64,000 nucleotides of DNA, taken from positions 1-64,000 of the IMG/VR virus record IMGVR_UViG_3300009104_000020; one strand, written 5' to 3'. The first letter of the stretch is position 1; each line of letters opens with the position of its first letter. Made by a program: the position numbers and the translations under genes. This stretch comes from a virus. The notes beneath the pieces were generated by a model that was not told where the DNA came from, did no database searches, and worked only from the letters and a program-made list of their open reading frames with translations. Of the stretch, positions 12,973-21,554 are shown piece after piece.

Positions 12973-13415
12973 ACAGGAAAGCAGGGATCAAACCGTGCTG
13001 GAACAGGCAGATTGAAGCGGGCAACCACGCTGGCAAACACCGGCCTCTGCCTGTTGGAACCAAGGGGTTGGGATGTGGGAGTGTGATCCCGTCGAAGAAT
13101 CCCCTGCTCCGCAACTGGCGAACCAAGCCAGAGTTGGAACGGCCAGAGAAGTTTACCTTCGACTCGTGGTGCAACACGCCGGATGGACTGGATCGGGAGG
13201 ATCTGGTGGTGATGGATGGGTGGTCGAGTAGTGCTGTCGCTAGACGGGAGGCCAAGGCAGTAGGCGGGGGGAAGAAGGTGGCAATGAAGTTCTGGTTACG
13301 AAACCTAGTGACAGGCAAGTTCATCGTGCCAGAGGTGGCAAGGAGATACTACTCAAGGTTCATGTCCGAGATGACCGAGAGGAAGTATGCAACACTAGAC
13401 CAAAGGATAAGCTAA
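12969..13415 (+). CDS. hypothetical protein
   Basis: 148 residues, coupled to the gene before it. Basic and Trp-containing, with FDSWCNTPDGLDREDLVV in the middle and WLRNLVTGKFIVPEVARRYYSRF near the end. No recognised family. The C-terminal strand-turn-helix could bind nucleic acid, but this is not a firm assignment. Confidence 0.5.
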   Translation: MNRKAGIKPCWNRQIEAGNHAGKHRPLPVGTKGLGCGSVIPSKNPLLRNWRTKPELERPEKFTFDSWCNTPDGLDREDLVVMDGWSSSAVARREAKAVGGGKKVAMKFWLRNLVTGKFIVPEVARRYYSRFMSEMTERKYATLDQRIS

Positions 13416-13591
13416 TGGCAGCTAGAATAAACAGCAAGATAAGGAGAAAGGCGAGACGCAGGTATGCAGTCCGAAAACAGGTCAAGGAAAGCAGACAAGG
13501 CCAGCAAGATATGTTCCCGACAACAGGCAGGGTGTGCGTAGCCCTGGCCGAGGGAGTGGAAAAGCTGGCAGAAATAAGGAGGAAGCTCTAA
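13415..13591 (+). CDS. small very basic protein, unknown
   Basis: 58 residues from ATG 13415, sharing one base with the previous stop (TAATG). The N-terminal third is almost all Arg/Lys (SKIRRKARRRYAVRKQVK). The tail is a helix (VALAEGVEKLAEIRRKL). Probably binds nucleic acid; no family recognised. Confidence 0.5.
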   Translation: MAARINSKIRRKARRRYAVRKQVKESRQGQQDMFPTTGRVCVALAEGVEKLAEIRRKL

Positions 13592-13595
13592 ATGT

Positions 13596-13961
13596 ATGAC
13601 AACAGAAAACACTAGGCAATGTGGTGCTGACTGCCAATGGACTCTAGGGCATCCGTTACCCTGTAGCTTCGACGGCAACCTGTTCGACGGGAAGCTGTCG
13701 CATGAGAAGCAATGGGGTGTGCTTGAGAGGATAGGCAAGCGAACAACCTGCTCCGATCCAGAGGGAGACAGCGGCTACACATACTGGCATCTGCCGGAGA
13801 GTTGGGAGCTGGAAAACGAGTGGAAGTGTGGCGACATAATCTCACATGACATGGAGGACAGAGCGAATGCAGACAGATTCCTCAAGAGCCTGTGTCCGTG
13901 GGGAAACATAATAGGCAGGGAACATGGTGGTTGGATAGTGTCAACCCCTTGGCCCGTGTAG
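13596..13961 (+). CDS. hypothetical protein, Cys- and Trp-rich
   Basis: 121 residues. Contains CGADCQWTLGHPLPC near the start, CSDPEGDSGYTYWHLP in the middle and GGWIVSTPWPV at the end. Spaced Cys and His residues could hold a metal. No family recognised. The next gene follows after a purine-rich leader ending GAAAGGAAAAA. Confidence 0.45.
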   Translation: MTTENTRQCGADCQWTLGHPLPCSFDGNLFDGKLSHEKQWGVLERIGKRTTCSDPEGDSGYTYWHLPESWELENEWKCGDIISHDMEDRANADRFLKSLCPWGNIIGREHGGWIVSTPWPV

Positions 13962-13998
13962 TAGAAGCAAACAAACAAACAACGAAAGGAAAAACAAA

Positions 13999-14541
13999 AT
14001 GGACAAAACTAAAATAAACAAGGACAGGAAGCTATCATCACCCGACAAGCGGAGACTGCTTGAGATAATGAGGGAATCCAACCACGCAGCTAAACAGCTC
14101 GACGATGCTCAAACAGAAACCGCCAAGTCAAAGGCGCAGCAGGAGTGGGAGTCGTTCATCGGGGCAGACAAGGTGCGGGTAAAGATAAGGGAGTATTGCA
14201 GCACCATCAACGAACTCAACACCCAACTGGTTGAGCAGGGATGCGAGCCTGTCCATGCAGACGACAGGATACACAGCGCATGGGTGATTAGTCGGGACAA
14301 GCCAGAGCTAAAGCTCGAAGGCTCACAGTTGGAGAAGTACAAGGAACATCAGGCTCGCATGAGAAGCATTGATGAGGCAAGGGGGCAGGGCGTGAACGAC
14401 TACTACGAAGTGTCGGCCATACTGCACATTGAGACAGTCGGGGATGCCATTGAAGTGCTAGGCAAGACTGCTCCGCAACTCGTGTCACGGGATGAGATCG
14501 GGGTGTCGAGAATCCTTGAGACAAAGGAGGTGGAAGCATGA
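13999..14541 (+). CDS. hypothetical charged helical protein
   Basis: 180 residues, mainly Lys/Glu/Asp with long predicted helices (RRLLEIMRESNHAAKQLDDA). It has a strong GAAAGGAAAAA binding site and is ATGA-coupled to the next gene. No family recognised. It begins a coupled run that leads to the MoxR and VWA genes. Confidence 0.5.
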   Translation: MDKTKINKDRKLSSPDKRRLLEIMRESNHAAKQLDDAQTETAKSKAQQEWESFIGADKVRVKIREYCSTINELNTQLVEQGCEPVHADDRIHSAWVISRDKPELKLEGSQLEKYKEHQARMRSIDEARGQGVNDYYEVSAILHIETVGDAIEVLGKTAPQLVSRDEIGVSRILETKEVEA

Positions 14542-14933
14542 GTCTGGCAAAAGAAATACTGGAGATACTCAAGTCGCCTAACTCCGATGGTGAGTTCGAC
14601 ATCAAGCTGGCAACAAGTAAGTGCGAGGATGTTATCGCCAAGGAGGAGAGGGACAGAAGGACAAGCGACCTCGACGGGGTCATCCAAAGCGTAAGAGAGA
14701 TAGCAGAATGCCTTGCGAGCTGGGAGTGTCAGTTGGATAGCTTCCATGAGGGATACCCAACCTGTAGGGACGAGCTGTTGTTGGATGAGATAACCGACAA
14801 GGTAAGTGCCGAGTGCCAAGGCATAGGCGAGGCGGCTACCAAGTTGGAAAAGATCGCTGATGACTACGAGGACAAGGTGAACGCTCGACTGCATGAACTA
14901 GACCCGGAGGAATACCCGGAGGAGGAAGCATGA
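14538..14933 (+). CDS. hypothetical acidic protein
   Basis: 131 residues, strongly acidic, with five Cys spread through helical segments (SKCEDVIAKEERDRR, ECLASWECQLDSFHEG). Ends DPEEYPEEEA. ATGA-coupled on both sides. No family recognised. Confidence 0.5.
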   Translation: MSLAKEILEILKSPNSDGEFDIKLATSKCEDVIAKEERDRRTSDLDGVIQSVREIAECLASWECQLDSFHEGYPTCRDELLLDEITDKVSAECQGIGEAATKLEKIADDYEDKVNARLHELDPEEYPEEEA

Positions 14934-15664
14934 GCGGAGTTGTATATGCACTAACCAACCCGGCGTTCCCGAACCTTGTAAAGATAGGAAAGACCAACGA
15001 CTTGGGCAACAGGCTCAACCAGCTGTATAGCACGGGAGTTCCGTCCCCATTCGAGTGCCTCTATGCCAAGGAGGTAAGCGATCCGTCCTATGTGGAGGGG
15101 AAGTTGCACATGGCCCTCTCTAGCAAGAGGCGTAGCAACAAGAGGGAGTTCTTCGAGGTGGATAGCAACGAGGTGGTGTGTATGTTTGATCTAGTATCAG
15201 GCAAAGACATAACACCTGACAAGGAGAGGCCGGAAGAACCCAAGTGGGACAGCACCCTTCGGGTGAGGTTGCCTGACTCTGGCCCGGAACTTGAGGGCGA
15301 TAGCGTTGTTGATCTGCTTAATGGAGCGAAGGCGCGTGGTGTTGGATGCACCAAGTATTCCACCATCATAAGCCGAAGGAAGAAGGGGTGGACAATGGAG
15401 CAGGCGTTTGGCTTCGATGTTCCACCAAACTACACCGAGGTAAACGGGCTGTTGCCAAAAGGGTATGCTTATTTCCCATCCTACCCGACTGGTGACGACA
15501 ACACGAAACCTATAGTTCTGCACTCGTTGAAAAGGATATACATATCCCAGAGACATTTCGCAGATGAACACGGTATCCCTCCCGATTATGTAAGCGACAA
15601 GCTGAAGGCAGGGTGGGAGGCTGACAAGATAGTAACAGAGTATGGAAACGATGACGGCACATAA
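14930..15664 (+). CDS. GIY-YIG nuclease, T5orf172 type, with C-terminal extension
   Basis: 244 residues. GVVYALTNPAFPNLVKIGKT gives both halves of the GIY-YIG core, followed by GNRLNQLYSTGVPSPFECLY and VEGKLHMALSSKR with the conserved Glu. Residues 100-244 include YSTIISRRKKGWTMEQAFG and later SQRHFADEHGIPPDYVSDKL, which resemble the small DNA-recognition repeats often attached to homing endonucleases. It is probably a site-specific DNA nuclease. It lies inside the accessory run, so it may be a selfish insertion. Confidence 0.7.
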   Translation: MSGVVYALTNPAFPNLVKIGKTNDLGNRLNQLYSTGVPSPFECLYAKEVSDPSYVEGKLHMALSSKRRSNKREFFEVDSNEVVCMFDLVSGKDITPDKERPEEPKWDSTLRVRLPDSGPELEGDSVVDLLNGAKARGVGCTKYSTIISRRKKGWTMEQAFGFDVPPNYTEVNGLLPKGYAYFPSYPTGDDNTKPIVLHSLKRIYISQRHFADEHGIPPDYVSDKLKAGWEADKIVTEYGNDDGT

Positions 15665-16043
15665 GAAGATGAAGAGGACACCGCGCAAGAAGGTAACTCA
15701 AGCCGAGTGCCTAGCGTGGCTGAACAAGAACCATCCTAGCCTGTCCGCTGAAAAGAATGGCGACTGGGTTTGGGTTACAGAGGAAGTATTGAACCACGAC
15801 GGAGCATGGCGGTCGTTGGCTGGATACGGATTCGAGAGGAAGAAAAGGAGTCCGGGTTATAGCGAGATGGAGAGTGGCAACAAGGGGTACTGGAGTCACT
15901 CATGCAGTCACCCGACACGACACCTGTTCACCAAGGGGACAGGCAAACACACCGCGAAGGGCGTTGCCCCGAAGGCGGAGGAAGAGGTTGAAGTGGGCGC
16001 GGATGATGCGCTTATGGATGAGTTGGCAAGTCTAATAGGTTAA
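15642..16043 (+). CDS. hypothetical protein
   Basis: 133 residues from ATG 15642; later ATGs at 15651 and 15669 are possible. A basic start (KKMKRTPRKKVT) is followed by CLAWLNKNHPSLS and GDWVWVTEEV, then a His-rich stretch (SHSCSHPTRHLF) and an acidic end. No family recognised. It immediately precedes the MoxR gene and may belong to the same unit. Confidence 0.5.
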   Translation: METMTAHKKMKRTPRKKVTQAECLAWLNKNHPSLSAEKNGDWVWVTEEVLNHDGAWRSLAGYGFERKKRSPGYSEMESGNKGYWSHSCSHPTRHLFTKGTGKHTAKGVAPKAEEEVEVGADDALMDELASLIG

Positions 16044-16056
16044 GAGAAAGGCAAAC

Positions 16057-17403
16057 ATGACAGTAGCAGAAAAAAGCGTGAAGATAGTAGAGGTGATGCG
16101 GCAAGTGCTGGCATCAAGCAAGAGGCCCAGCAAAGAGGACGAGCAGAAGGTTCTCGACTGGGTGAACGGAGGCGAACACGGGAGTGACTACTTCAAGTCC
16201 CTTGAATCATGGCTGGACAGCGGCCCTAATCAGGTGGCTGTTAAAACCGTGGCCATGTTCCTTCAGGACGGAGACACATCTAGGTTTACCAACTTGGATG
16301 TAGCTGTAGATGGGGGTCGCCTCGTGTGTGAGGATGAGGAGGAGCAAGAGGATAGTGGCTGGACGCCCATCGTCATTAAGGATAGCGACATAGATGCGGG
16401 CCGCTTGTTTGGAGACAAGGCAGCCTACATTCAGGAGCTAGTTAACAACCACGCTCAACCTGTGTACGAGTTACACAAGAAAGAGGAGGCGGCGTGGGAC
16501 AGGGAGAAGCATCGCATGATGGCAGCAGCCAAGAAGATGGCCAAGCGTCCCGCTGCCGGAGGCGAAGAGGCGGAGGAGTTCGAGCCTATTGTTCCCCCGG
16601 TGGACAAGCACTTTATCGTGTCGCCAAAGGTTAAGAAGATGGGCAAAGCCTTGTGTTCCTCTACAAGCGAGAGGTGTAAGAAGGTTAGGGCCGAGGGGCC
16701 ACCGTCATCAGGCAAGTCTGATTGGTGTGTGTGGTTGGCGGCCACGGAGAAGCGACCCTTCTTCAGCATTAACTGTGCAACAGTTAGGGAGCCACAACAA
16801 TGGTTCGGTGAGCCGCAAGCAAAGAAAGGCTCTACCTACTGGCGAGTGTCGGAGTTCGTCAAGGCAATCGAGTTGGGCGGATGTGTTGTGCGCTTGGAGG
16901 AACTGAACAGGTTATCCTCCTACATACAGAATCCCCTGCTTGAGTTGCTTGAGGATGGACGCACCCATGTTGAGGGTTATGGCATGGTAGAGATAGGGCC
17001 GGACACCATCTTCATAGCAACCATGAACATAGGGTTACAGTACCAAGGGACATACAAGATGTGCGAGTCCCTGCTGTCACGCTTTGCCATCAAGGTGGAG
17101 TTCAAGCCGTTAACTGAATCGCAGACGGTCAAGACATTGATTGCAAGGACAGGCATAAGCGAGGATGTAGCCAAGAAGCTGGCCGCAATCAAGGCACAGG
17201 TAGATGCAAAGACAGGGGTGGTGGGGACAGGATCATACGACAAGCCCATCACATACAGGCAACTGGAGGCAGCGTGTCACCTGTATCCCAGCCTTGGAAA
17301 CGAGGCAATCAGAGTGACCATCCTCAATCACTACGACAACGACGGACACGACAGCGAGAGATCCCAATGCTTGAAGCTGGTGGCTGGCGTGGGCTTGGCG
17401 TAA
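16057..17403 (+). CDS. MoxR/CobS-type AAA+ ATPase
   Basis: 448 residues. The first 190 are unique to this protein and acidic to helical. The AAA+ core has Walker A GPPSSGKS (K220), Walker B VVRLEELNR (E281-E282), sensor 1 TMN (N324) and Arg finger LLSRF (R342). ELNRLSSYIQNPLLELLEDG fits the MoxR/CobS/dynein branch. Such ATPases work as rings with a VWA-domain partner to remodel a target or insert a metal ion. The partner is the next gene. The stop codon lies inside a GTAACACTAA element. Confidence 0.8.
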   Translation: MTVAEKSVKIVEVMRQVLASSKRPSKEDEQKVLDWVNGGEHGSDYFKSLESWLDSGPNQVAVKTVAMFLQDGDTSRFTNLDVAVDGGRLVCEDEEEQEDSGWTPIVIKDSDIDAGRLFGDKAAYIQELVNNHAQPVYELHKKEEAAWDREKHRMMAAAKKMAKRPAAGGEEAEEFEPIVPPVDKHFIVSPKVKKMGKALCSSTSERCKKVRAEGPPSSGKSDWCVWLAATEKRPFFSINCATVREPQQWFGEPQAKKGSTYWRVSEFVKAIELGGCVVRLEELNRLSSYIQNPLLELLEDGRTHVEGYGMVEIGPDTIFIATMNIGLQYQGTYKMCESLLSRFAIKVEFKPLTESQTVKTLIARTGISEDVAKKLAAIKAQVDAKTGVVGTGSYDKPITYRQLEAACHLYPSLGNEAIRVTILNHYDNDGHDSERSQCLKLVAGVGLA

Positions 17404-17409
17404 CACTAA
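17400..17409 (+). promoter_or_regulatory. GTAACACTAA element, on the MoxR stop codon
   Basis: Exact copy; the TAA of the ATPase gene is bases 2-4 of the element. The VWA gene starts 69 bases further on. It would allow separate transcription of the VWA partner. Confidence 0.5.
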
Positions 17410-17468
17410 CACCAAGAAGGCAAGTTTGGTATCGGGACGACTACACCAAGAAACAGAAAGGAAAAAAC

Positions 17469-19481
17469 ATGAGTTGGTTTGAAAAAGAACTGGACTACGC
17501 AAGTGGTAACTACGACAGCGAAATAGATACACAGCCCTCAAAGGGTAGCCTTACGGGGAGACTGTGGGATTACATGGGGCCAACAAACTGGAACTGGAAC
17601 TCTAGCGCAAGGTCTGATCCAGACAGGGAGAGCAGGGAAAAGATACAGCGAGAGGTGGCGGGTACGGTGAACCTGTTGAACAACAGCACGGACGGCAACG
17701 AGAAGTCGCTGAAGCTGGGGTTTGCCAACAACCATGACAGGCGAAACGATATAGGATCAGACACGGTCGTCATGCCAGCGGACATAGCAACCTCGGCTGG
17801 GTCAGAGGAGAATGCGATTGATGTTATGTCAGGCATGGCGTTGATAGCATCGACAATGAAAGCAACGGTAGACTTCCATGCTTACGAGGATGCTCTTCGG
17901 TTGGTCGAAACCTGTGGAACAAACAGGGCAGTAAAGGGTGGTCACTACATATGGACAGCGATTGAACAGGCAATAGCAAGGCGGGCTGTCTCTGATAAGT
18001 GGCCGGGGTTTGACTCCTACTTCGACGCGCATCGAAACTATTCCTCCCGTGTAGAGGGTAAGGACATAGACAAGATGATCGAGGTAGACAAGGCAAAGGG
18101 AGTTGCGGGCGGCATAAGTAGAGGCACGGCGATGGTAGCTGCTGCATTCAACACCCTGAACCCAAGGGAAGCCAAGCTAATGAGCGATGGAAGGATGCAT
18201 AAGGTAATGAACCTGATCGCAGACATAGCGTTGGACAGCGAGAAGAAGGACAGGTTTGCCAAGTCAACTAACATAGCTGATTTTATTTATCGGGCCTTCG
18301 AGAGCGAGGAGGATGAAGAGGATGGGGACGGTGAGGGAGACGAGAGCGGGGGCGAAAACAAGCCAGAGGAAGGGGGCAAGGAAGGAGACAAGGATAATGA
18401 AGAGGAGAGCAAGGATAATAAAGAGGAGGACAATCCGTTTAAGAACCTCCCGGATCAGGCAGACATGAGCTTGTTCGGTAACGAAGTTAACCACCTCTTG
18501 TCGGACGATGAAGAACCGTTGCCTGTTGATGAGCTAGTCCTTCCCAGAATCTCAACCAGAGAGGGAGGCCCAGCAAACATATTGGTGTACGGCTACCCTA
18601 AATCGTTGGTCAAGGCGAGGCAGAAAAAGTACAAGGATAAGGTGAGTGAACTGAAGGGAGAGATCAGAGCCGTGGTCAACAGCCTATTGTTTATGAACAA
18701 CCACCCTGAAAGCCACATCCACGGAATGCGACACGGCACACTTGACTCCGGCTCACTTCACAAGCTGGCTATTGATACTGATAACCCAACAGTATTTGAG
18801 CAGGTGGAAAACATAACCGGCAAGAGGATAGCTGTGTCCCTGCTGATAGACAGGTCAGGCTCGATGATTGCGACCTCAACATACGACGAGGAAAGGGTGG
18901 CAAAGACAACCAGACAAGATGACGCCAACCAAGTTGCGATGATACTTATTGAGGCATTGAGCAAAATTGATGGCATCAACCTGAATGTTCACACTCATTG
19001 CACATACCCCCACCGTCCAGCGGAACTAAAGAAGGAGATTCATACGGGGCATACCGGCACGATCAGCGACGACATGACAATCCACGACATAGTAGTGAAT
19101 GGTGATGACGCAAGGGAAATGCTTGTCGATCTCTCTCCCGGCGGCAACAACCTCGACGGGTATGCCATCAAGTATATAGCTGAAGGGATGAGCAAGGACT
19201 ACCATGACTATGACGACAGGGTTCTGTTTGTTATTAGTGATGGCCAACCCCACGCCAGTTACTACGGAGATTACGGTGCGATGCGCCATGTTGGAGACTG
19301 TTGCTCGTTTAGCAGGGAGGTTTACGGAACAGATGTTTACGGGATAGGCGTGGCCAACGCATTCGACGAAGACGAAGGGAAGACAATGTACGGGGAGGAC
19401 AAGTTCATAATACTGGAAGATGTGACACCATCTATTAAGGTGATGACCTCGTTCCTTCGCAAGGTAGCAGTTAAGAGATAA
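17469..19481 (+). CDS. VWA-domain protein, CobT-like partner of the MoxR ATPase
   Basis: 670 residues from ATG 17469 with GAAAGGAAAA in front. Residues 1-270 are helical. About 278-322 is a highly acidic linker of Glu/Asp/Gly/Lys, like the one in CobT. The C-terminal VWA domain has the metal site D461-x-S463-x-S465 (LLIDRSGSM) and FVISDGQPH. MoxR plus VWA pairs act as chelatase- or remodelling-type machines. In a phage they could modify a host complex or help virion assembly; which is unknown. Confidence 0.75.
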   Translation: MSWFEKELDYASGNYDSEIDTQPSKGSLTGRLWDYMGPTNWNWNSSARSDPDRESREKIQREVAGTVNLLNNSTDGNEKSLKLGFANNHDRRNDIGSDTVVMPADIATSAGSEENAIDVMSGMALIASTMKATVDFHAYEDALRLVETCGTNRAVKGGHYIWTAIEQAIARRAVSDKWPGFDSYFDAHRNYSSRVEGKDIDKMIEVDKAKGVAGGISRGTAMVAAAFNTLNPREAKLMSDGRMHKVMNLIADIALDSEKKDRFAKSTNIADFIYRAFESEEDEEDGDGEGDESGGENKPEEGGKEGDKDNEEESKDNKEEDNPFKNLPDQADMSLFGNEVNHLLSDDEEPLPVDELVLPRISTREGGPANILVYGYPKSLVKARQKKYKDKVSELKGEIRAVVNSLLFMNNHPESHIHGMRHGTLDSGSLHKLAIDTDNPTVFEQVENITGKRIAVSLLIDRSGSMIATSTYDEERVAKTTRQDDANQVAMILIEALSKIDGINLNVHTHCTYPHRPAELKKEIHTGHTGTISDDMTIHDIVVNGDDAREMLVDLSPGGNNLDGYAIKYIAEGMSKDYHDYDDRVLFVISDGQPHASYYGDYGAMRHVGDCCSFSREVYGTDVYGIGVANAFDEDEGKTMYGEDKFIILEDVTPSIKVMTSFLRKVAVKR

Positions 19482-19549
19482 ATAATTTGCGGTTCGGATC
19501 GTGGGCGCAAGGAAGCTTACACCTTGATCGTCTTGGAAATCCGTTAACA

Positions 19550-19588
19550 GGGCATGGCTGGCCTTTCCTTTTAGCCACCCCTCTGCCC
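19550..19588 (+). other. stem-loop in the gap after the VWA gene
   Basis: GGGCA 19550/TGCCC 19584 and TGGCT 19555/AGCCA 19573 make a 10-bp stem with a bulge and a pyrimidine-rich loop. There is no T run after it, so a terminator is doubtful. It lies 17 bases before the next ATG and may be a leader structure. The rest of the gap 19482-19604 shows nothing else. Confidence 0.4.
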
Positions 19589-19604
19589 TGCCGCCTCAAT
19601 TACA

Positions 19605-20195
19605 ATGAAACCAATGAAACCAATGAAACATAAAAGAACCAGTTGCAGTTGTAGTAAATGCAAACACGGATGCACGGTCATGCCTGGATACCTAATGCCA
19701 AGCGACCTAAAGGGATACCTAACCGAGAAGGAAGGAAGGTATAGGCTGGTGCATGAGAACCTGTTGGCAAGCGAGGGAACATATGTCCTACAGATAGACA
19801 AAAGAACAGGAGAGGTGGACAAGTTCCGTATACCAACACTTGTTCCCGCCGTAAGGGAGGATGGTAGTTGTCTCCATTACAAGGACGGCAAGTGCGGGGT
19901 TCATAAGGATAGTCCTACTGGATGCAAGATGTTCAATGCTTGTGCTGTTGGCAAGAAGAGAGACAGGCAGGATGAAATGTCAAGGGAGCTTCAGTTCGAG
20001 TTGATGAATGTGTGGGCTAGATGCCAAGCAGCAGAGGAGGGGGTGAGCAAGGAGGAAAGAGAGAAGCTAGGGTTGAGTGACCCAACAGAAGATGAGCGGA
20101 TGTATTGCAGGACATGGCACTACCTGTGGCAGATAGGAAAGAGAAAGGAAAACGCAGCAGAAACAATAACAAAGTATCAGGAAGGAGTTAACTAA
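19605..20195 (+). CDS. YkgJ-like cysteine-cluster protein, larger version
   Basis: 196 residues. Three ATGAAA repeats at the start (MKPMKPMK) offer alternative starts at 19605, 19614 and 19623. CSCSKCKHGC near residue 14 and CLHYKDGKCGVHKDSPTGCKMFNAC near residue 89 are the two halves of the YkgJ metal-binding pattern. The C-terminal 70 residues are helical and charged. It is probably an iron- or zinc-binding protein, related to the one at 6313. Its next neighbour starts one base after its stop. Confidence 0.6.
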   Translation: MKPMKPMKHKRTSCSCSKCKHGCTVMPGYLMPSDLKGYLTEKEGRYRLVHENLLASEGTYVLQIDKRTGEVDKFRIPTLVPAVREDGSCLHYKDGKCGVHKDSPTGCKMFNACAVGKKRDRQDEMSRELQFELMNVWARCQAAEEGVSKEEREKLGLSDPTEDERMYCRTWHYLWQIGKRKENAAETITKYQEGVN

Positions 20196-20504
20196 ATGAG
20201 TGAAAGCATAAAGATAGAAGGCCCCATTGATGTAATCAAGAACGCACACGATATACTTGAAGGAGACTGTGCAATCCCAAAGATCAAGGCAGCGGACACC
20301 GTTATGTCGGGGACAGACTGGCCTGCCATGTTGGCGGCTATACTAGACAAGGACGAAATGGCAATAAAGACAATGATGGTTTACCTGTCGTTCGTTCAGA
20401 CAGCAGTAAGGGAGGCAGTCGGCAGCCTGCCCTTGTTTAATCCATACATAAAGGGAAGCCTGTTAGCAACGGGGCCAAAAGAAAATCAATTCGGAAACAA
20501 CTAA
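20196..20504 (+). CDS. hypothetical protein
   Basis: 102 residues immediately after the previous stop. Helical, with DILEGDCAIPKIKAADTVM and MLAAILDKDEMAIKTMMVYLSFVQTAV. No family recognised. Confidence 0.5.
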   Translation: MSESIKIEGPIDVIKNAHDILEGDCAIPKIKAADTVMSGTDWPAMLAAILDKDEMAIKTMMVYLSFVQTAVREAVGSLPLFNPYIKGSLLATGPKENQFGNN

Positions 20505-20519
20505 TGAAAGGAAAAATAA

Positions 20520-20810
20520 ATGAGTAACCCATGCGATGGTGGCGATATGTGTAACGGACAAACAGACGGCGAGACTCGCTTGCTGCCTGTTGGAGGCAAT
20601 GGAAACTTAATCCTTTGTCGTGAATGCTATAAGGTTGAGTTGAGCTTCAGGTTCAACAGAATAATAGGCAAGCCCGGTCATGGCACGGAAGGAATCGAAC
20701 AGGATATGCCAACATGGGAGAGCCTAACAGTAAGCAGCGAGAAGGTGCAGCCTGTAGCCGACCCAACGGAAGTGTATCGACGCAACAACCAGAAACCAAA
20801 AAAGCAATGA
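20520..20810 (+). CDS. zinc-finger-like small protein
   Basis: 96 residues. CDGGDMC near the start and CRECYK at residue 34 form a probable C-x-C...C-x2-C zinc knuckle around a strand (TRLLPVGGNGNLIL). The second half is unstructured and basic. GAAAGGAAAAA precedes the start. ATGA-coupled to the next gene. Confidence 0.5.
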   Translation: MSNPCDGGDMCNGQTDGETRLLPVGGNGNLILCRECYKVELSFRFNRIIGKPGHGTEGIEQDMPTWESLTVSSEKVQPVADPTEVYRRNNQKPKKQ

Positions 20811-21265
20811 GTAAAGAAATACATGGCAAATACACGGAGCCGGACATCCTCAAGTTCAAGAAGGAGGAGGTGCAGAAAACAATCGAATGGACAATCAAGA
20901 ACCCAGACAGCAAGGGGGTGTGGTGGGGAGGGTACAAGGATGACGAAAGGGGAATGCTCAAGGTGCAGGACTCAAAGGAACCCACGATACTGATTGTTGG
21001 TGACGATGGTGTTTACATTATGCCGGGAGGTTCTGGCATCTGGGGGAAGGACACAAAACTGGCATATGCTGAAGGGTGCAACCCGAACAAGGACGACTTC
21101 GATGATTGGTGGGCATTAAAGGGAAACACATGGGGGGGAGACGACGGCATTGAATCTCTAAAGGTGAAGGAGATCCAGCCAATACTAGACAAGTGCAAGA
21201 CGCATCTAATCGTAGCCTTTAAGGAGGAGGACGGTAAGGATGTATTCGACATAACACACGACTAA
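20807..21265 (+). CDS. hypothetical protein, possibly DUF3085-like
   Basis: 152 residues from ATG 20807. The middle reads ILIVGDDGVYIMPGG, then YAEGCNPNKDDFDDWW: this Gly-Asp-x-Gly-Val-Tyr then Tyr-Ala-x-Gly-Cys-Asn-Pro order resembles DUF3085, which is found on plasmids and phages. The assignment is from memory of the pattern only. Function unknown. Confidence 0.45.
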   Translation: MSKEIHGKYTEPDILKFKKEEVQKTIEWTIKNPDSKGVWWGGYKDDERGMLKVQDSKEPTILIVGDDGVYIMPGGSGIWGKDTKLAYAEGCNPNKDDFDDWWALKGNTWGGDDGIESLKVKEIQPILDKCKTHLIVAFKEEDGKDVFDITHD

Positions 21266-21278
21266 AGAAAGGAAACAC

Positions 21279-21554
21279 ATGGAAAAGAAAAAAGAGAACG
21301 AAAGACTGAGCAAGAAGACAAGAAGCCAAAAGGATGCTGACCTGAAGAACCTAATCAAGAAAGGCAGGAAGGTGTACAACATGGTCGACAGACTAGAGGA
21401 TCAATGGACAGAGATTAAGGACTGTTACATGAGCGATCTAGTCAGGTTGTTCAATGTTAATTGCCGCCTGTCGCAAGCAATGGATCGCTGCAAGGAGAAG
21501 TATGTGAGCAGCGAATACAGGGAAGGCGCAACACATGAGGATGTATACAAATGA
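21279..21554 (+). CDS. hypothetical basic helical protein
   Basis: 91 residues with AAAGGAAA before the ATG. Basic first half (NERLSKKTRSQKDADLKNLIKKGRK would span it), helical second half with Cys. ATGA-coupled to the next gene. No family recognised. Confidence 0.5.
   Translation: MEKKKENERLSKKTRSQKDADLKNLIKKGRKVYNMVDRLEDQWTEIKDCYMSDLVRLFNVNCRLSQAMDRCKEKYVSSEYREGATHEDVYK

Noticed and set aside
19490-19540. tRNA suggested by a GTTCGGATC segment
   Set aside because: No acceptor or anticodon arm can be built around it.
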